A stretch of DNA of 64,000 nt from an uncultured Candidatus Melainabacteria bacterium. GTDB taxonomy: Bacteria; Cyanobacteriota; Vampirovibrionia; Gastranaerophilales; Gastranaerophilaceae. The stretch lies in NCBI GenBank assembly GCA_934757245.1, contig CAKVLH010000005.1, positions 68,780 through 132,779 on the forward strand. Direction: 5' to 3'. How positions within the stretch are numbered: the stretch's first letter is position 1; the number at the start of each line of letters is the position of its first letter. Under the pieces are notes generated by a model. It had not been told where the DNA came from. It did no database searches and was given only the letters and a program-made list of their open reading frames with translations. Both the position numbers and the translations under genes were made by a program. Shown here one piece after another: positions 43,334-50,893 of the stretch.

Positions 43334-44848
43334 TTATTTTCCACAACCTGCACAATGTCCTGAACATTTGTGTATAGGCTTTTCTTTTGAGCAGAAATTA
43401 TCTCTATCAACGTAATATTCGCCTTCTAGAGGGAAAATCGTCATCCAAAGATTATTTCTCCAGTCTTCGTCAAGAATCTCCTTAACTTCTTCTGAATACT
43501 TGTCGATTTCAGAAGTAATTTTAGGGTCAGTCAAATACGCAGCCGCATTTTCGTGAGTTTCGTAAGGTTTGAATTCTTGATAATATTTTCTCAAAACGTC
43601 AGGTCTATCTACTATCATACAAGGTCTAAGCATATTTCCGTCTTCGTAAGGAATACCATCTCTAATAGCTTTCATAAACGGAGCAGCAAGAGCTTCTGTA
43701 AGAGTGCAATTTTTAACATTATGTGTTGCCAAGTGAACAAAAGTACAAGGTTCAACATCTCCATTTGGATTAACGTGAACATATTGTCTTCCGCCTGCAA
43801 TACAACCCATCATTTCAGGACCGTCCCCCCAGAAATCTACAGTCATCATAGGAAGCGTATTTCTTGCGTTGTAAACTGCTTTCAAAATTTGTTGTCTTTG
43901 CTTTGCATTAGGAACTAAACTTACGTCCGGACTATCACCAACCGGCACATAGTGGAAGAACCAAGACCACAAACAGCCTTTGTCTGATAACATTTTCATG
44001 AATTCATCTGATGTTACTTCATCACAGCTTTTTGATGTTGCCGTAATACTTGCACCAAAGAATACACCTGCTTCTCGCAACATATCCATTTTTTGCATTA
44101 CCATATCAAAACAACCTTCACCACGAACGGCATCGTTATCTTCTTTTAATCCCCAGAGAGAAAACATTGGGTGAACGTTTCCTAATTTTTGGAGTTTTTT
44201 CACAACTTTTTCAGTAATTAAAGAGCCGTTTGTGAATGTAATAAACGCACAATCGTTAAATTCTTCCGCAAGTTCCAAGAATTCTTTTCTTGCAAAAGGT
44301 TCGCCACCAACAACAGGAATAATGTGAATTCCCATAACATCTCGAGCTTCTGTAAAGATTTCTCTCCATTTTTCTTTTGAAATGTCATCATTTACACTGT
44401 ACTCATGAGCCCAACAACCTTTACAATGGAAGTTACATCTTTTTGTGATTGAAGATAACAAAACTGTTGGTGGGAAAAATCCGTTCTTTTCGTTGAACTC
44501 AGAGCGTTTTCTCAAATTATCACCATAATATCCGTTAACAAAAAAGTTTTTAATCCATTTGTTACGGCAGTTTGGGTGTAATTCTGTCAAAATCTTTTTC
44601 CACCACAAAAGATGCGGATGTTCTGATTCAAATAACCATTGCATTCTTCTTGCGTGGTTTATTCCGCCTTTAGAACCGGCGATTTTTTCAAAGATTTTTG
44701 CAAGGTTGATAAGCTTTTGCTTGCTGTAATGTTTGCCCAAATAATTTAACGTTTGGTCAATCACAAAATTATTGAATTTCAGTTTTAATCCGTCAAAACA
44801 GCCCATTGAATTTGACTGCCAAACAGTTGATTGTTTTTCTACTCTCAT
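43334..44848 (-). CDS. radical SAM protein with SPASM-like C-terminus
   Basis: A 504-residue protein. About 125 N-terminal residues precede the [4Fe-4S]-SAM site TKRCNFHCKGCWAHEY (CxxxCxxC). GGEPFARKEFLELAEEF and later radical SAM strands follow. A second cysteine set lies in CIAGGRQYVHVNPNGDVEPC and at the very end in HKCSGHCAGCGK, suggesting auxiliary clusters. The substrate is unknown. It leads an operon with PAP2 and DagK-like lipid enzymes, so a lipid or polyprenol substrate is plausible. The gene is divergent from the polysaccharide locus. Confidence 0.85.
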   Translation of the reverse strand: MRVEKQSTVWQSNSMGCFDGLKLKFNNFVIDQTLNYLGKHYSKQKLINLAKIFEKIAGSKGGINHARRMQWLFESEHPHLLWWKKILTELHPNCRNKWIKNFFVNGYYGDNLRKRSEFNEKNGFFPPTVLLSSITKRCNFHCKGCWAHEYSVNDDISKEKWREIFTEARDVMGIHIIPVVGGEPFARKEFLELAEEFNDCAFITFTNGSLITEKVVKKLQKLGNVHPMFSLWGLKEDNDAVRGEGCFDMVMQKMDMLREAGVFFGASITATSKSCDEVTSDEFMKMLSDKGCLWSWFFHYVPVGDSPDVSLVPNAKQRQQILKAVYNARNTLPMMTVDFWGDGPEMMGCIAGGRQYVHVNPNGDVEPCTFVHLATHNVKNCTLTEALAAPFMKAIRDGIPYEDGNMLRPCMIVDRPDVLRKYYQEFKPYETHENAAAYLTDPKITSEIDKYSEEVKEILDEDWRNNLWMTIFPLEGEYYVDRDNFCSKEKPIHKCSGHCAGCGK

Positions 44849-44969
44849 TTCCTATCCTTTCCTCATAATTTATAAAGCATTTTAATTATCTCATAAATAT
44901 TAAAGATTATACAATATCTAGCCATATGGCTAATATTATTAAATACACATAATTTTTTATTAAAAGAAA

Positions 44970-45069
44970 TTATATTTGAGATATTATAATTAAAAAAGAG
45001 GAGTAATTTATGCAACAAAACATGTATTACATGCAACCCGATGAACTTGATGAAGACTTAAATATAGAT
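44970..45069 (+). repeat. 100-bp inverted repeat, left copy (wzz start)
   Basis: It is complementary to 49935-50034 at about 97 of 100 bases. It includes a -10-like TATAAT, the AAAAGAGGAG ribosome-binding site, the ATG and 20 codons of wzz. It points toward the heptose genes. Confidence 0.92.
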
Positions 45070-45093
45070 ATAATTAGACAGGCTATTGTTTAA
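45010..45093 (+). pseudogene. truncated wzz N-terminus
   Basis: It reads MQQNMYYMQPDELDEDLNID, identical to the start of the intact wzz at 49994, then IIRQAIV and a stop. Ribosome-binding site and start codon are intact, so a 27-residue peptide could still be made. Confidence 0.8.
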
Positions 45094-45371
45094 CCCAAGT
45101 AATCTTTAACAACCTGCCTCAATTGTAAATATAACACGGAAACTTCAGCTTTCCTCAAACTGATTTAAATTTCAAAGTACCGTCAAGGTTTTAATAATCT
45201 CCAAGTATTCTATAAAGAACATAAAAAATATATTCCTAAAGAATGTGATATTGATCTGTTAGAAGATATTATTTAAATCGCTAGAATTCGTAAAACTCCC
45301 ATATTAACTTTTTTGTTTAAGTTTCTAGTCATCTATATTTTTAACAGCTGTTATTAAGAATTATAAGTTTG

Positions 45372-45380
45372 TGATATAAT
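45372..45380 (+). promoter_or_regulatory. extended -10 promoter of heptose cassette
   Basis: TGATATAAT (TGnTATAAT) 41 bases before the ATG at 45421, which also has AGGAGAATTT. No strong -35, as usual for extended -10 promoters. Confidence 0.5.
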
Positions 45381-45420
45381 TAAATAGTCTTTTATCATGT
45401 GTTCATAAATAGGAGAATTT

Positions 45421-46584
45421 ATGTCAAAGCAAGCGGTAATACTGTCAGGAGGTTTTGGTACAAGGTTATCACATGTTATTTCTGATGTTCCAAAACCAAT
45501 GGCTCCTATACAGAATATTCCTTTTTTAGAATATATAGTCCAGACTCTTAAACAACAAGGTTTTGATCATTTTATTTTTTTAACAGGTTATAAATCTGAA
45601 TGTATTGAGAATTATTTTAAAGATTTGAAAAATGCAATTTTTGTTAAAGAAGAAAAAGCACTAGGAACTGGCGGAGCAATTCTTAATGCTTTCAATAATT
45701 TACAAGACGAATTTTTTCTAATTAATGGTGATACATTTTTTGACATCGACTACTCATTACTTGAAGATTTTGGGAAGAATAAACCTATTACTATTGCTTT
45801 AAGATATACAAATGATGTGAATCGGTATGGTTTTGTTGAAACTGATGATGATTTTTTAGTTAAATCGTTTATAGAGAAAGGACAGTTATCACAAAATAAG
45901 ATTGATGGATACATAAATGGTGGGATTTATTATATTCATAAATCCGCGTTGGAAGGATATACAAAAGATTTTTATTACGAATTTCTTTCTTTAGAAACTC
46001 AAATATTTCCTAAATTATTAAAAGATAATAATTTGTATGGTTTACCATTGGGAGGTTGTTTTATTGACATAGGAATTCCGGATGATTATTATAAAGCGCA
46101 AGATTTAATTCCTAATAAGCTTTCTCAGGAAATTAAGCCGGCATTATTTATCGATAAAGACGGCACACTAATCGAAAATACGGAATATCCACATGGTAAA
46201 GATTTTATAATCATAGAAAATACTATTGATATTGTTAAACAATATAAAAATCAAAATTTTTATATTGTAATGATAACTAATCAAGCAGGAATTGGTAAAA
46301 GCAAATTCACGCTCGAACAAATGCAAGAAGGGTTTGATGGAATCAAGGACTTTTATAATACTAATTATGGGATTAAATTTGATGATATTGAATTCTGTCC
46401 GTACCACAAAGATGCAACAATTGATAAGTATGCATACGAAACTTTATTAAGAAAACCAAACCCCGGAATGATATTAAAGGCTTGTGAACATTTAAGAATT
46501 GATTTGAAAAAATCAATAATGATAGGCGACAACAAAGATATCGATAACATTAAGTTACCATATTTGAAAAGTAGAATTCTATAG
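45421..46584 (+). CDS. fusion: heptose-1-P nucleotidyltransferase (HddC-like) + HAD heptose bisphosphatase (GmhB-like)
   Basis: 387 residues in two enzymes. Residues 1-228 are a sugar-nucleotide transferase (AVILSGGFGTRLSHVISDVPKPMAPI; LGTGGAIL; LINGDTFFDID; GGIYYIHK; FIDIGIPDDY). Residues 235-387 are a histidinol-phosphatase-type HAD (ALFIDKDGTLIENTEY, MITNQAGIGKSKFT, CPYHKD, RKPNPGMI, MIGDNKDID). With gmhA and hddA it completes synthesis of GDP-D-glycero-alpha-D-manno-heptose. The phosphatase end is short by roughly ten residues (LKSRIL then stop) but the active site is complete. The next gene starts 9 bases on. Confidence 0.9.
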   Translation: MSKQAVILSGGFGTRLSHVISDVPKPMAPIQNIPFLEYIVQTLKQQGFDHFIFLTGYKSECIENYFKDLKNAIFVKEEKALGTGGAILNAFNNLQDEFFLINGDTFFDIDYSLLEDFGKNKPITIALRYTNDVNRYGFVETDDDFLVKSFIEKGQLSQNKIDGYINGGIYYIHKSALEGYTKDFYYEFLSLETQIFPKLLKDNNLYGLPLGGCFIDIGIPDDYYKAQDLIPNKLSQEIKPALFIDKDGTLIENTEYPHGKDFIIIENTIDIVKQYKNQNFYIVMITNQAGIGKSKFTLEQMQEGFDGIKDFYNTNYGIKFDDIEFCPYHKDATIDKYAYETLLRKPNPGMILKACEHLRIDLKKSIMIGDNKDIDNIKLPYLKSRIL

Positions 46585-46593
46585 GAGTTTCCA

Positions 46594-47178
46594 ATGAATA
46601 TTAAAAATTATATTAAAGATTCAATAGAGACAAAAACCAAAATTTTAAATAATGAAACTATATTAAATACAATTCAAAACATTGCTAATGAAATTGTAAA
46701 AAGTTATGAAAATGGAAAGAAGGTTTTAACAGCCGGCAATGGTGGTTCTGCAGGAGATGCTCAACATATCGTAGGAGAACTTGTTTCAAAATTTTTCTTT
46801 GATAGACCGGGGTTAAGTGCATTTTCACTGGCTACTGATACTTCAATATTAACTGCAATCGGAAACGATTATGGTTATGAAAAATCCTTTTCTAGACAAG
46901 TGCAAGCCAATGGTTGTAAGGGTGATATATTTATTGGAATCTCAACCTCTGGCAATTCTAAAAATATTATTTTAGCAATTGAAGAAGCAAAAAGAAAAGG
47001 TATGATTACTGTGGGATTAGTTGGCTCAAAACCTTGTGACATGGATAGCTTATGTGACTATATAATAAAAGTACCATCTACTAGTACACCAACAATCCAA
47101 GAATCACATATTATGATTGGGCACATTATTTGTGCATTAGTAGAAGAAGCTATTTTCAGCAAGGTTATGACAAAATAA
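46594..47178 (+). CDS. gmhA: phosphoheptose isomerase
   Basis: A 194-residue SIS-domain enzyme turning sedoheptulose-7-phosphate into D-glycero-D-manno-heptose-7-phosphate. TAGNGGSAGDAQHIVGELVSKF, FIGISTSGNSKNI and the C-terminal TPTIQESHIMIGHIICALVE, with the catalytic Glu/His pair, are family-specific. A ribosome-binding site TAGGAG precedes the ATG. It lies second in the heptose cassette. Confidence 0.95.
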   Translation: MNIKNYIKDSIETKTKILNNETILNTIQNIANEIVKSYENGKKVLTAGNGGSAGDAQHIVGELVSKFFFDRPGLSAFSLATDTSILTAIGNDYGYEKSFSRQVQANGCKGDIFIGISTSGNSKNIILAIEEAKRKGMITVGLVGSKPCDMDSLCDYIIKVPSTSTPTIQESHIMIGHIICALVEEAIFSKVMTK

Positions 47179-47191
47179 AGGGAGTTTAATA

Positions 47192-48217
47192 ATGATAATT
47201 AGAGCAAAAGCACCTTTAAGAATTGGTTTAGCAGGTGGTGGAACAGATGTAAGTCCTTATTGTGATTTATATGGAGGTTCTGTGCTCAATGCTTGTATTA
47301 CCATGTATGCGTATGCAACAATAGAACCCCGCAATGATGGTAAAATTGAATTTTGTTGCGCGGACCGTAATGAACAATGTATTCTTGATTCTTCTTTGTC
47401 ATTGTCAATTGATGGAAAGTTTGATTTATTAAAAGGAGTTTATAATCGATTAGTAAAAGATTATATTAAAAAACCCTTAAGTTTTACTCTTACTACTTAT
47501 GTTGATGCTCCAGCAGGAAGTGGTTTGGGTTCGTCATCGACCCTTGTAGTTGCAATAGTAAAAGCATTTCAAGAGTGGCAAAAGTTACCACTCGGAGAAT
47601 ACGACCTTGCACATATCGCTTGGAGCATTGAAAGAGAAGACCTGAATATGGCTGGCGGAAGACAAGACCAATATGCAGCAGCGTTTGGTGGCTTTAATTT
47701 TATGGAATTTAATAAAGAAAAAGTGCTTGTAAATCCATTACGTATAAGACAAGAATACCTAAATGAATTAGAATTCAATTTGTTATTATATTACACAGGA
47801 ACGAGTCGTTTATCAGCCAAAATCATTGAAAGTCAAGCTGAAAATGCGAAAAATAAGAATGAAAAAGCCATAGACGCGATGCACAAATTAAAACAATATT
47901 CTTACGATATGAAAGAAGCCCTATTAACCGGACATCTTTATCAAATGGGACAGTTATTAAATGATGGTTGGGAATATAAAAAACAAATGTCATCTGCAAT
48001 TTCTAATCCAATAATTGATAACATTTATAATACCGCTATGAATGCTGGTGCATCTGGAGGAAAAATTTCCGGAGCCGGTGGTGGAGGCTTCTTTATGTTT
48101 TATTGTCCAAATAATACTAGATATAATGTAATAGAAGAATTGCAAAAGTTGGGTGGAGAATTTAGAAGATTCAGATTTACAAATTTAGGAGCCGAAAGTT
48201 GGATTATCAACAATTAG
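47192..48217 (+). CDS. hddA: D-glycero-alpha-D-manno-heptose-7-phosphate kinase
   Basis: A 341-residue GHMP kinase that phosphorylates C1 of the heptose. Visible are the N-terminal RAKAPLRIGLAGGGTDVSPY, the ATP loop DAPAGSGLGSSSTLVVA, EREDLNMAGGRQDQYAAAFGG and the C-terminal GASGGKISGAGGGGFFMFY. The GGGTD and GGRQDQYA motifs separate HddA from galacto- and mevalonate kinases. It is third in the heptose cassette. The 3' end overlaps the small minus-strand gene by 33 bases. Confidence 0.94.
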   Translation: MIIRAKAPLRIGLAGGGTDVSPYCDLYGGSVLNACITMYAYATIEPRNDGKIEFCCADRNEQCILDSSLSLSIDGKFDLLKGVYNRLVKDYIKKPLSFTLTTYVDAPAGSGLGSSSTLVVAIVKAFQEWQKLPLGEYDLAHIAWSIEREDLNMAGGRQDQYAAAFGGFNFMEFNKEKVLVNPLRIRQEYLNELEFNLLLYYTGTSRLSAKIIESQAENAKNKNEKAIDAMHKLKQYSYDMKEALLTGHLYQMGQLLNDGWEYKKQMSSAISNPIIDNIYNTAMNAGASGGKISGAGGGGFFMFYCPNNTRYNVIEELQKLGGEFRRFRFTNLGAESWIINN

Positions 48218-48427
48218 TTTGTTATTATCCAAGTTTTCAATAGCTGTTATTGAATCCATTTCTATATTGTATTTTTTGCCATTTTCATCAACGCAGGTTG
48301 CAAATGGGATTTCTCCATCTGCATAAACATTTGTCCAAGTGTAAAGTACAATTCCCAACTTTTTGGTTTCTAGATTTAAAACCATTGTTCCAAATAATGT
48401 TCTGTCAAAATCTTTTAAATTAATCAC
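48185..48427 (-). CDS. small hypothetical protein
   Basis: 80 residues beginning with GTG (INLKDFDRTLFGTMVLNLETKKLGIVLYTWTNVY...). It looks like a small beta-barrel domain with ATCVDENGKKYNIEMDSITAIENL. The last 33 bases overlap hddA convergently. No strong ribosome-binding site. Not recognised; it could be a regulatory or chaperone-like accessory protein, or a decayed gene. Confidence 0.5.
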   Translation of the reverse strand: MINLKDFDRTLFGTMVLNLETKKLGIVLYTWTNVYADGEIPFATCVDENGKKYNIEMDSITAIENLDNNKLIVDNPTFGS

Positions 48428-48600
48428 TCTGAATCAATGGCATATTAACTCTTTTAAACTATTTTGTATCATGTGGACACATTAAAAAAAGTGGACGAGT
48501 TTTATTCCCCACAATTTTGCGTAACCAATACCATTGAATTTTATTTCTCAAAATAATCACCAACCCTTTGTTCTATAATATTCAACTTGCCATCGCAATA

Positions 48601-48627
48601 AAAAAGCCGAGCATCACTCGGCTTTTT
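48601..48627. terminator. bidirectional terminator, wzz 3' end
   Basis: AAAAAGCCGAG / CTCGGCTTTTT stem (11 bp) with a CATCA loop, 5 bases past the wzz stop codon on the minus strand. A- and T-runs on both sides make it usable in either direction. Confidence 0.92.
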
Positions 48628-48632
48628 ATTAC

Positions 48633-49994
48633 TTATACTAAAACTTCTTCTAGAATTGGTTTGTTTTTCTTTTTAATAATTTCTTTTATATTTTTGTATA
48701 ATGTAGCATCTGTTTTACCAACCTTAGCAAAAAGAATAGTTGCATCTGCCTTAGCTACGCTATCTACTAATTCTTCAGAAATATCAGCTTTTATTAAATC
48801 TAAATTCTTAAATTTGCTAAACAAGTTTATTATTTGTTGTTCCGGATTATTAAAAATAATACAACTGATATTTTGTTCTTTATTTTCTAATAACATTTTC
48901 TGAATATTAAAGAAATTGTTATTATCATTGTAAATAATATTTTCATCTAACTTTGAGAAAGAAAGTTTTTTATCCAATATTTCTGCTAAAATAATTGCAA
49001 ATAAAGATGCAATTGCTCCAAATACGATTCCTAAAATAATATTTATTAATAATTTAGGAGAAGAATTTTCAAAATCTCTCAATTGAACAGGTTCTTTTAG
49101 TACAAGAACTTTTGATGAGTCAGACATCTCTTGCACCATTTGTGCCCATTGTAGCTTAGTTGCAATTTGCGTTAACTTTGCTTCTTCTTCAGCCACAGCA
49201 ACTTGGGATTTAGCACCGGATGAGTATTGACCTTGTATTGCAGATAGTGCTTGGCGAGCTGATTTTGAAACACCACTTAATGCCGCTAAATTTCCAGTTC
49301 CTGTTATAGCAGTCTGTGGTAAACCACTTGTTGCATTCATTTGCTTATTCAAACCTGCTTTAACCTTGTTATACTCTTTTTGCAAAACTTGAGTATCATT
49401 TTTTGCCTTGTCAGTGTGTAAGTCACGATTTACTTCTATGTAATTTGATATAATTGAACAAACAACATTATATGCAACATCAGGTTTTTTTGATTTGTAT
49501 TCAATAGTTACAACATTTGTACCTTTTTTGTTTTCAATTGAAATATTCTTTTTAAGAAAAGTCTTTGTGGATATATATTCACCTTCTTTTCGATTTGGAA
49601 TAATGCCCCATTTTTTCTTTACAACTAAATTATTTTCTCTAATGACTTTGTCAATTACAAGTGGAGATTGCATTATTTCTAATTCATTAGATAACCCTCC
49701 AGAAGCTCCAGACATAAGAGCTGCCATTCCACCGCCGGCACCAAGTTCTTCAATTGCATAAGGGTTTATGTCAACAAGGTTTGTATTATTGGATTTATTA
49801 ATATATAAATCAGCATCTACTTTGTATTTTTTAGGCATTATAAATGTAAGCAAAATAAAAAATGCTAGTACAGAGCAGAATACTTTTAATATTAGAGTTT
49901 TACGACTCCAAAATATCATAAAGATTTTTTTTAAATCTATATTTAAGTCTTCATCTAGTTCATCAGGTTGCATGTAATACATGTTTTGTTGCAT
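48633..49994 (-). CDS. wzz: polysaccharide chain-length/co-polymerase protein (Wzz-like)
   Basis: A 453-residue inner-membrane PCP protein. It has a cytoplasmic start (MQPDELDEDLNIDLKKIF), transmembrane 1 (LKVFCSVLAFFILLTFIMP), and a large periplasmic domain with coiled coils (about 75-310). A Pro-rich segment precedes transmembrane 2 (PKLLINIILGIVFGAIASLFAIILAEIL). The C-terminal 110 residues resemble the shell of a BY-kinase but lack Walker A and tyrosine cluster. It sets polymer length with Wzy. Its promoter, ribosome-binding site and first codons lie inside the right copy of the 100-bp inverted repeat. Confidence 0.88.
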   Translation of the reverse strand: MQQNMYYMQPDELDEDLNIDLKKIFMIFWSRKTLILKVFCSVLAFFILLTFIMPKKYKVDADLYINKSNNTNLVDINPYAIEELGAGGGMAALMSGASGGLSNELEIMQSPLVIDKVIRENNLVVKKKWGIIPNRKEGEYISTKTFLKKNISIENKKGTNVVTIEYKSKKPDVAYNVVCSIISNYIEVNRDLHTDKAKNDTQVLQKEYNKVKAGLNKQMNATSGLPQTAITGTGNLAALSGVSKSARQALSAIQGQYSSGAKSQVAVAEEEAKLTQIATKLQWAQMVQEMSDSSKVLVLKEPVQLRDFENSSPKLLINIILGIVFGAIASLFAIILAEILDKKLSFSKLDENIIYNDNNNFFNIQKMLLENKEQNISCIIFNNPEQQIINLFSKFKNLDLIKADISEELVDSVAKADATILFAKVGKTDATLYKNIKEIIKKKNKPILEEVLV

Positions 49995-50034
49995 AAATTA
50001 CTCCTCTTTTTTAATTATTATATCTCAAATATAA
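49935..50034 (-). repeat. 100-bp inverted repeat, right copy (wzz start)
   Basis: Contains the working wzz promoter-proximal region and first 20 codons. It is inverted relative to 44970-45069, with three mismatches. Confidence 0.92.
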
Positions 50035-50061
50035 GATTATTTTATAAAAGTTTGCAAAAAT

Positions 50062-50079
50062 AACTTGCAATTGCAAGTT
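50062..50079. promoter_or_regulatory. 18-bp perfect palindrome upstream of wzz
   Basis: AACTTGCAA/TTGCAAGTT, 68 bases upstream of the wzz start and outside the 100-bp repeat. Operator-like, for an unknown regulator. Confidence 0.5.
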
Positions 50080-50154
50080 GAGACGAATACAAAGGGTATT
50101 CTATACTTCAAAAAGAAAACTAAGCATTTCCCCCTTAAGAAAGGTTTAAAATTT

Positions 50155-50244
50155 ATGAAATATTTTGAAGTATTTAAAGCCGGAAATTATCCGCAAGGTA
50201 AATTTACAAAAGAAGAGGTACAAGAATTTGCAAATAATTATTGA
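50155..50244 (+). pseudogene. fragment of Mu-like prophage I (protease/scaffold) protein
   Basis: It reads MKYFEVFKAGNYPQGKFTKEE and stops after 29 codons. The opening matches the usual start of Mu gpI-type phage head protease proteins (F.AG.y.qGk.t.eel..ia.nYd). Everything after the stop is lost. It is a remnant beside the phage gene at 50317. Confidence 0.6.
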
Positions 50245-50316
50245 GGTTGGAAGAAATATAAACATTTTAGGTAAAGAACAATCTCAAAGATGCTTATCCT
50301 ATTAAGGAACTTCATA

Positions 50317-50754
50317 ATGTCAGATGAGCCGATAGAAATTAAAATTGATAACAAAGAAGTTGAAAAAGCATTATTAGAAATTGCTCAAAAAACTTCTAAT
50401 TTACGACCTTTGATGAAAAATATTGCAGGGATAATGGCAGATTCTACAGAAGAAAATTTTAAAGTTGAAGGCAGACCAAAGTGGAAAGATTTATCAGAGA
50501 AAACAAAAACTACAAGAAAAAAGACTGGTCATTATCCCGGACAAATTCTGCAAGTTTCAGGACAATTGGCTTTATCTGTTACAACTCAATATGATGATAC
50601 ATCTGCCATTATTGGTTCTAATAAGATTTACGCAGCAATTCACCAACTCGGAGGTCAAGCAAGTAAAAACAAGAAAACAACAATTCCTGCAAGACCCTAT
50701 CTTATAATTGATGAAAGTGAAGTAGTTCTTAATATAAAAAAATATTTAAGTTGA
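50317..50754 (+). CDS. phage virion morphogenesis protein (Mu gpG / P2 gpS-like)
   Basis: A 145-residue phage tail-completion/morphogenesis protein. The family features are MADSTEENFKVEGRPKWKDLS near the middle, TGHYPGQILQVSGQLALSV, the IIGSNKIYAAIHQLGG segment and IPARPYLIIDE at the end. TAAGGAAC precedes the ATG at 50317, which is preferred over an upstream Met. It is intact but alone apart from the I-protein scrap, so it is part of a decayed prophage. The I-then-G order is not that of phage Mu. Confidence 0.85.
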   Translation: MSDEPIEIKIDNKEVEKALLEIAQKTSNLRPLMKNIAGIMADSTEENFKVEGRPKWKDLSEKTKTTRKKTGHYPGQILQVSGQLALSVTTQYDDTSAIIGSNKIYAAIHQLGGQASKNKKTTIPARPYLIIDESEVVLNIKKYLS

Positions 50755-50893
50755 ATATAGATATTATATCATCGCATTAAGCAAAATTATGTTTTTTGCG
50801 GTTTTATTAGCAATTTAGTTTGATAATTTATTTTCATAAACAATAGTATGCTTTTGTCCTAATAATTTTACACTTTCTGTTGCAATAGTAAAA

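Larger units (their letters stand above)
44849..45420. other. 570-base gap with duplicated wzz start
   Basis: From left to right: a 14-base palindrome TAGCCATATGGCTA (44919-44932) that could be an operator for the radical SAM gene; the left copy of the 100-bp wzz repeat; a stop-containing stretch in which 45169-45276 reads as a 35-residue tail (QVFYKEHKKYIPKE...) of an unidentified decayed gene; and the promoter region of the heptose cassette. Confidence 0.5.

Noticed and set aside
45169..45276. 35-codon frame ending before the heptose cassette
   Set aside because: It has no start codon or ribosome-binding site and follows stops. It may be the tail of a decayed gene, but no family could be named, so it is not listed as a feature.
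48455..48500. TGTGGACACATTAAAAAAAGTGGAC, looks like an IS3/IS481-type terminus
   Set aside because: Only one end is visible, with no transposase and no matching second end in the window. Chance or an old remnant cannot be told apart.
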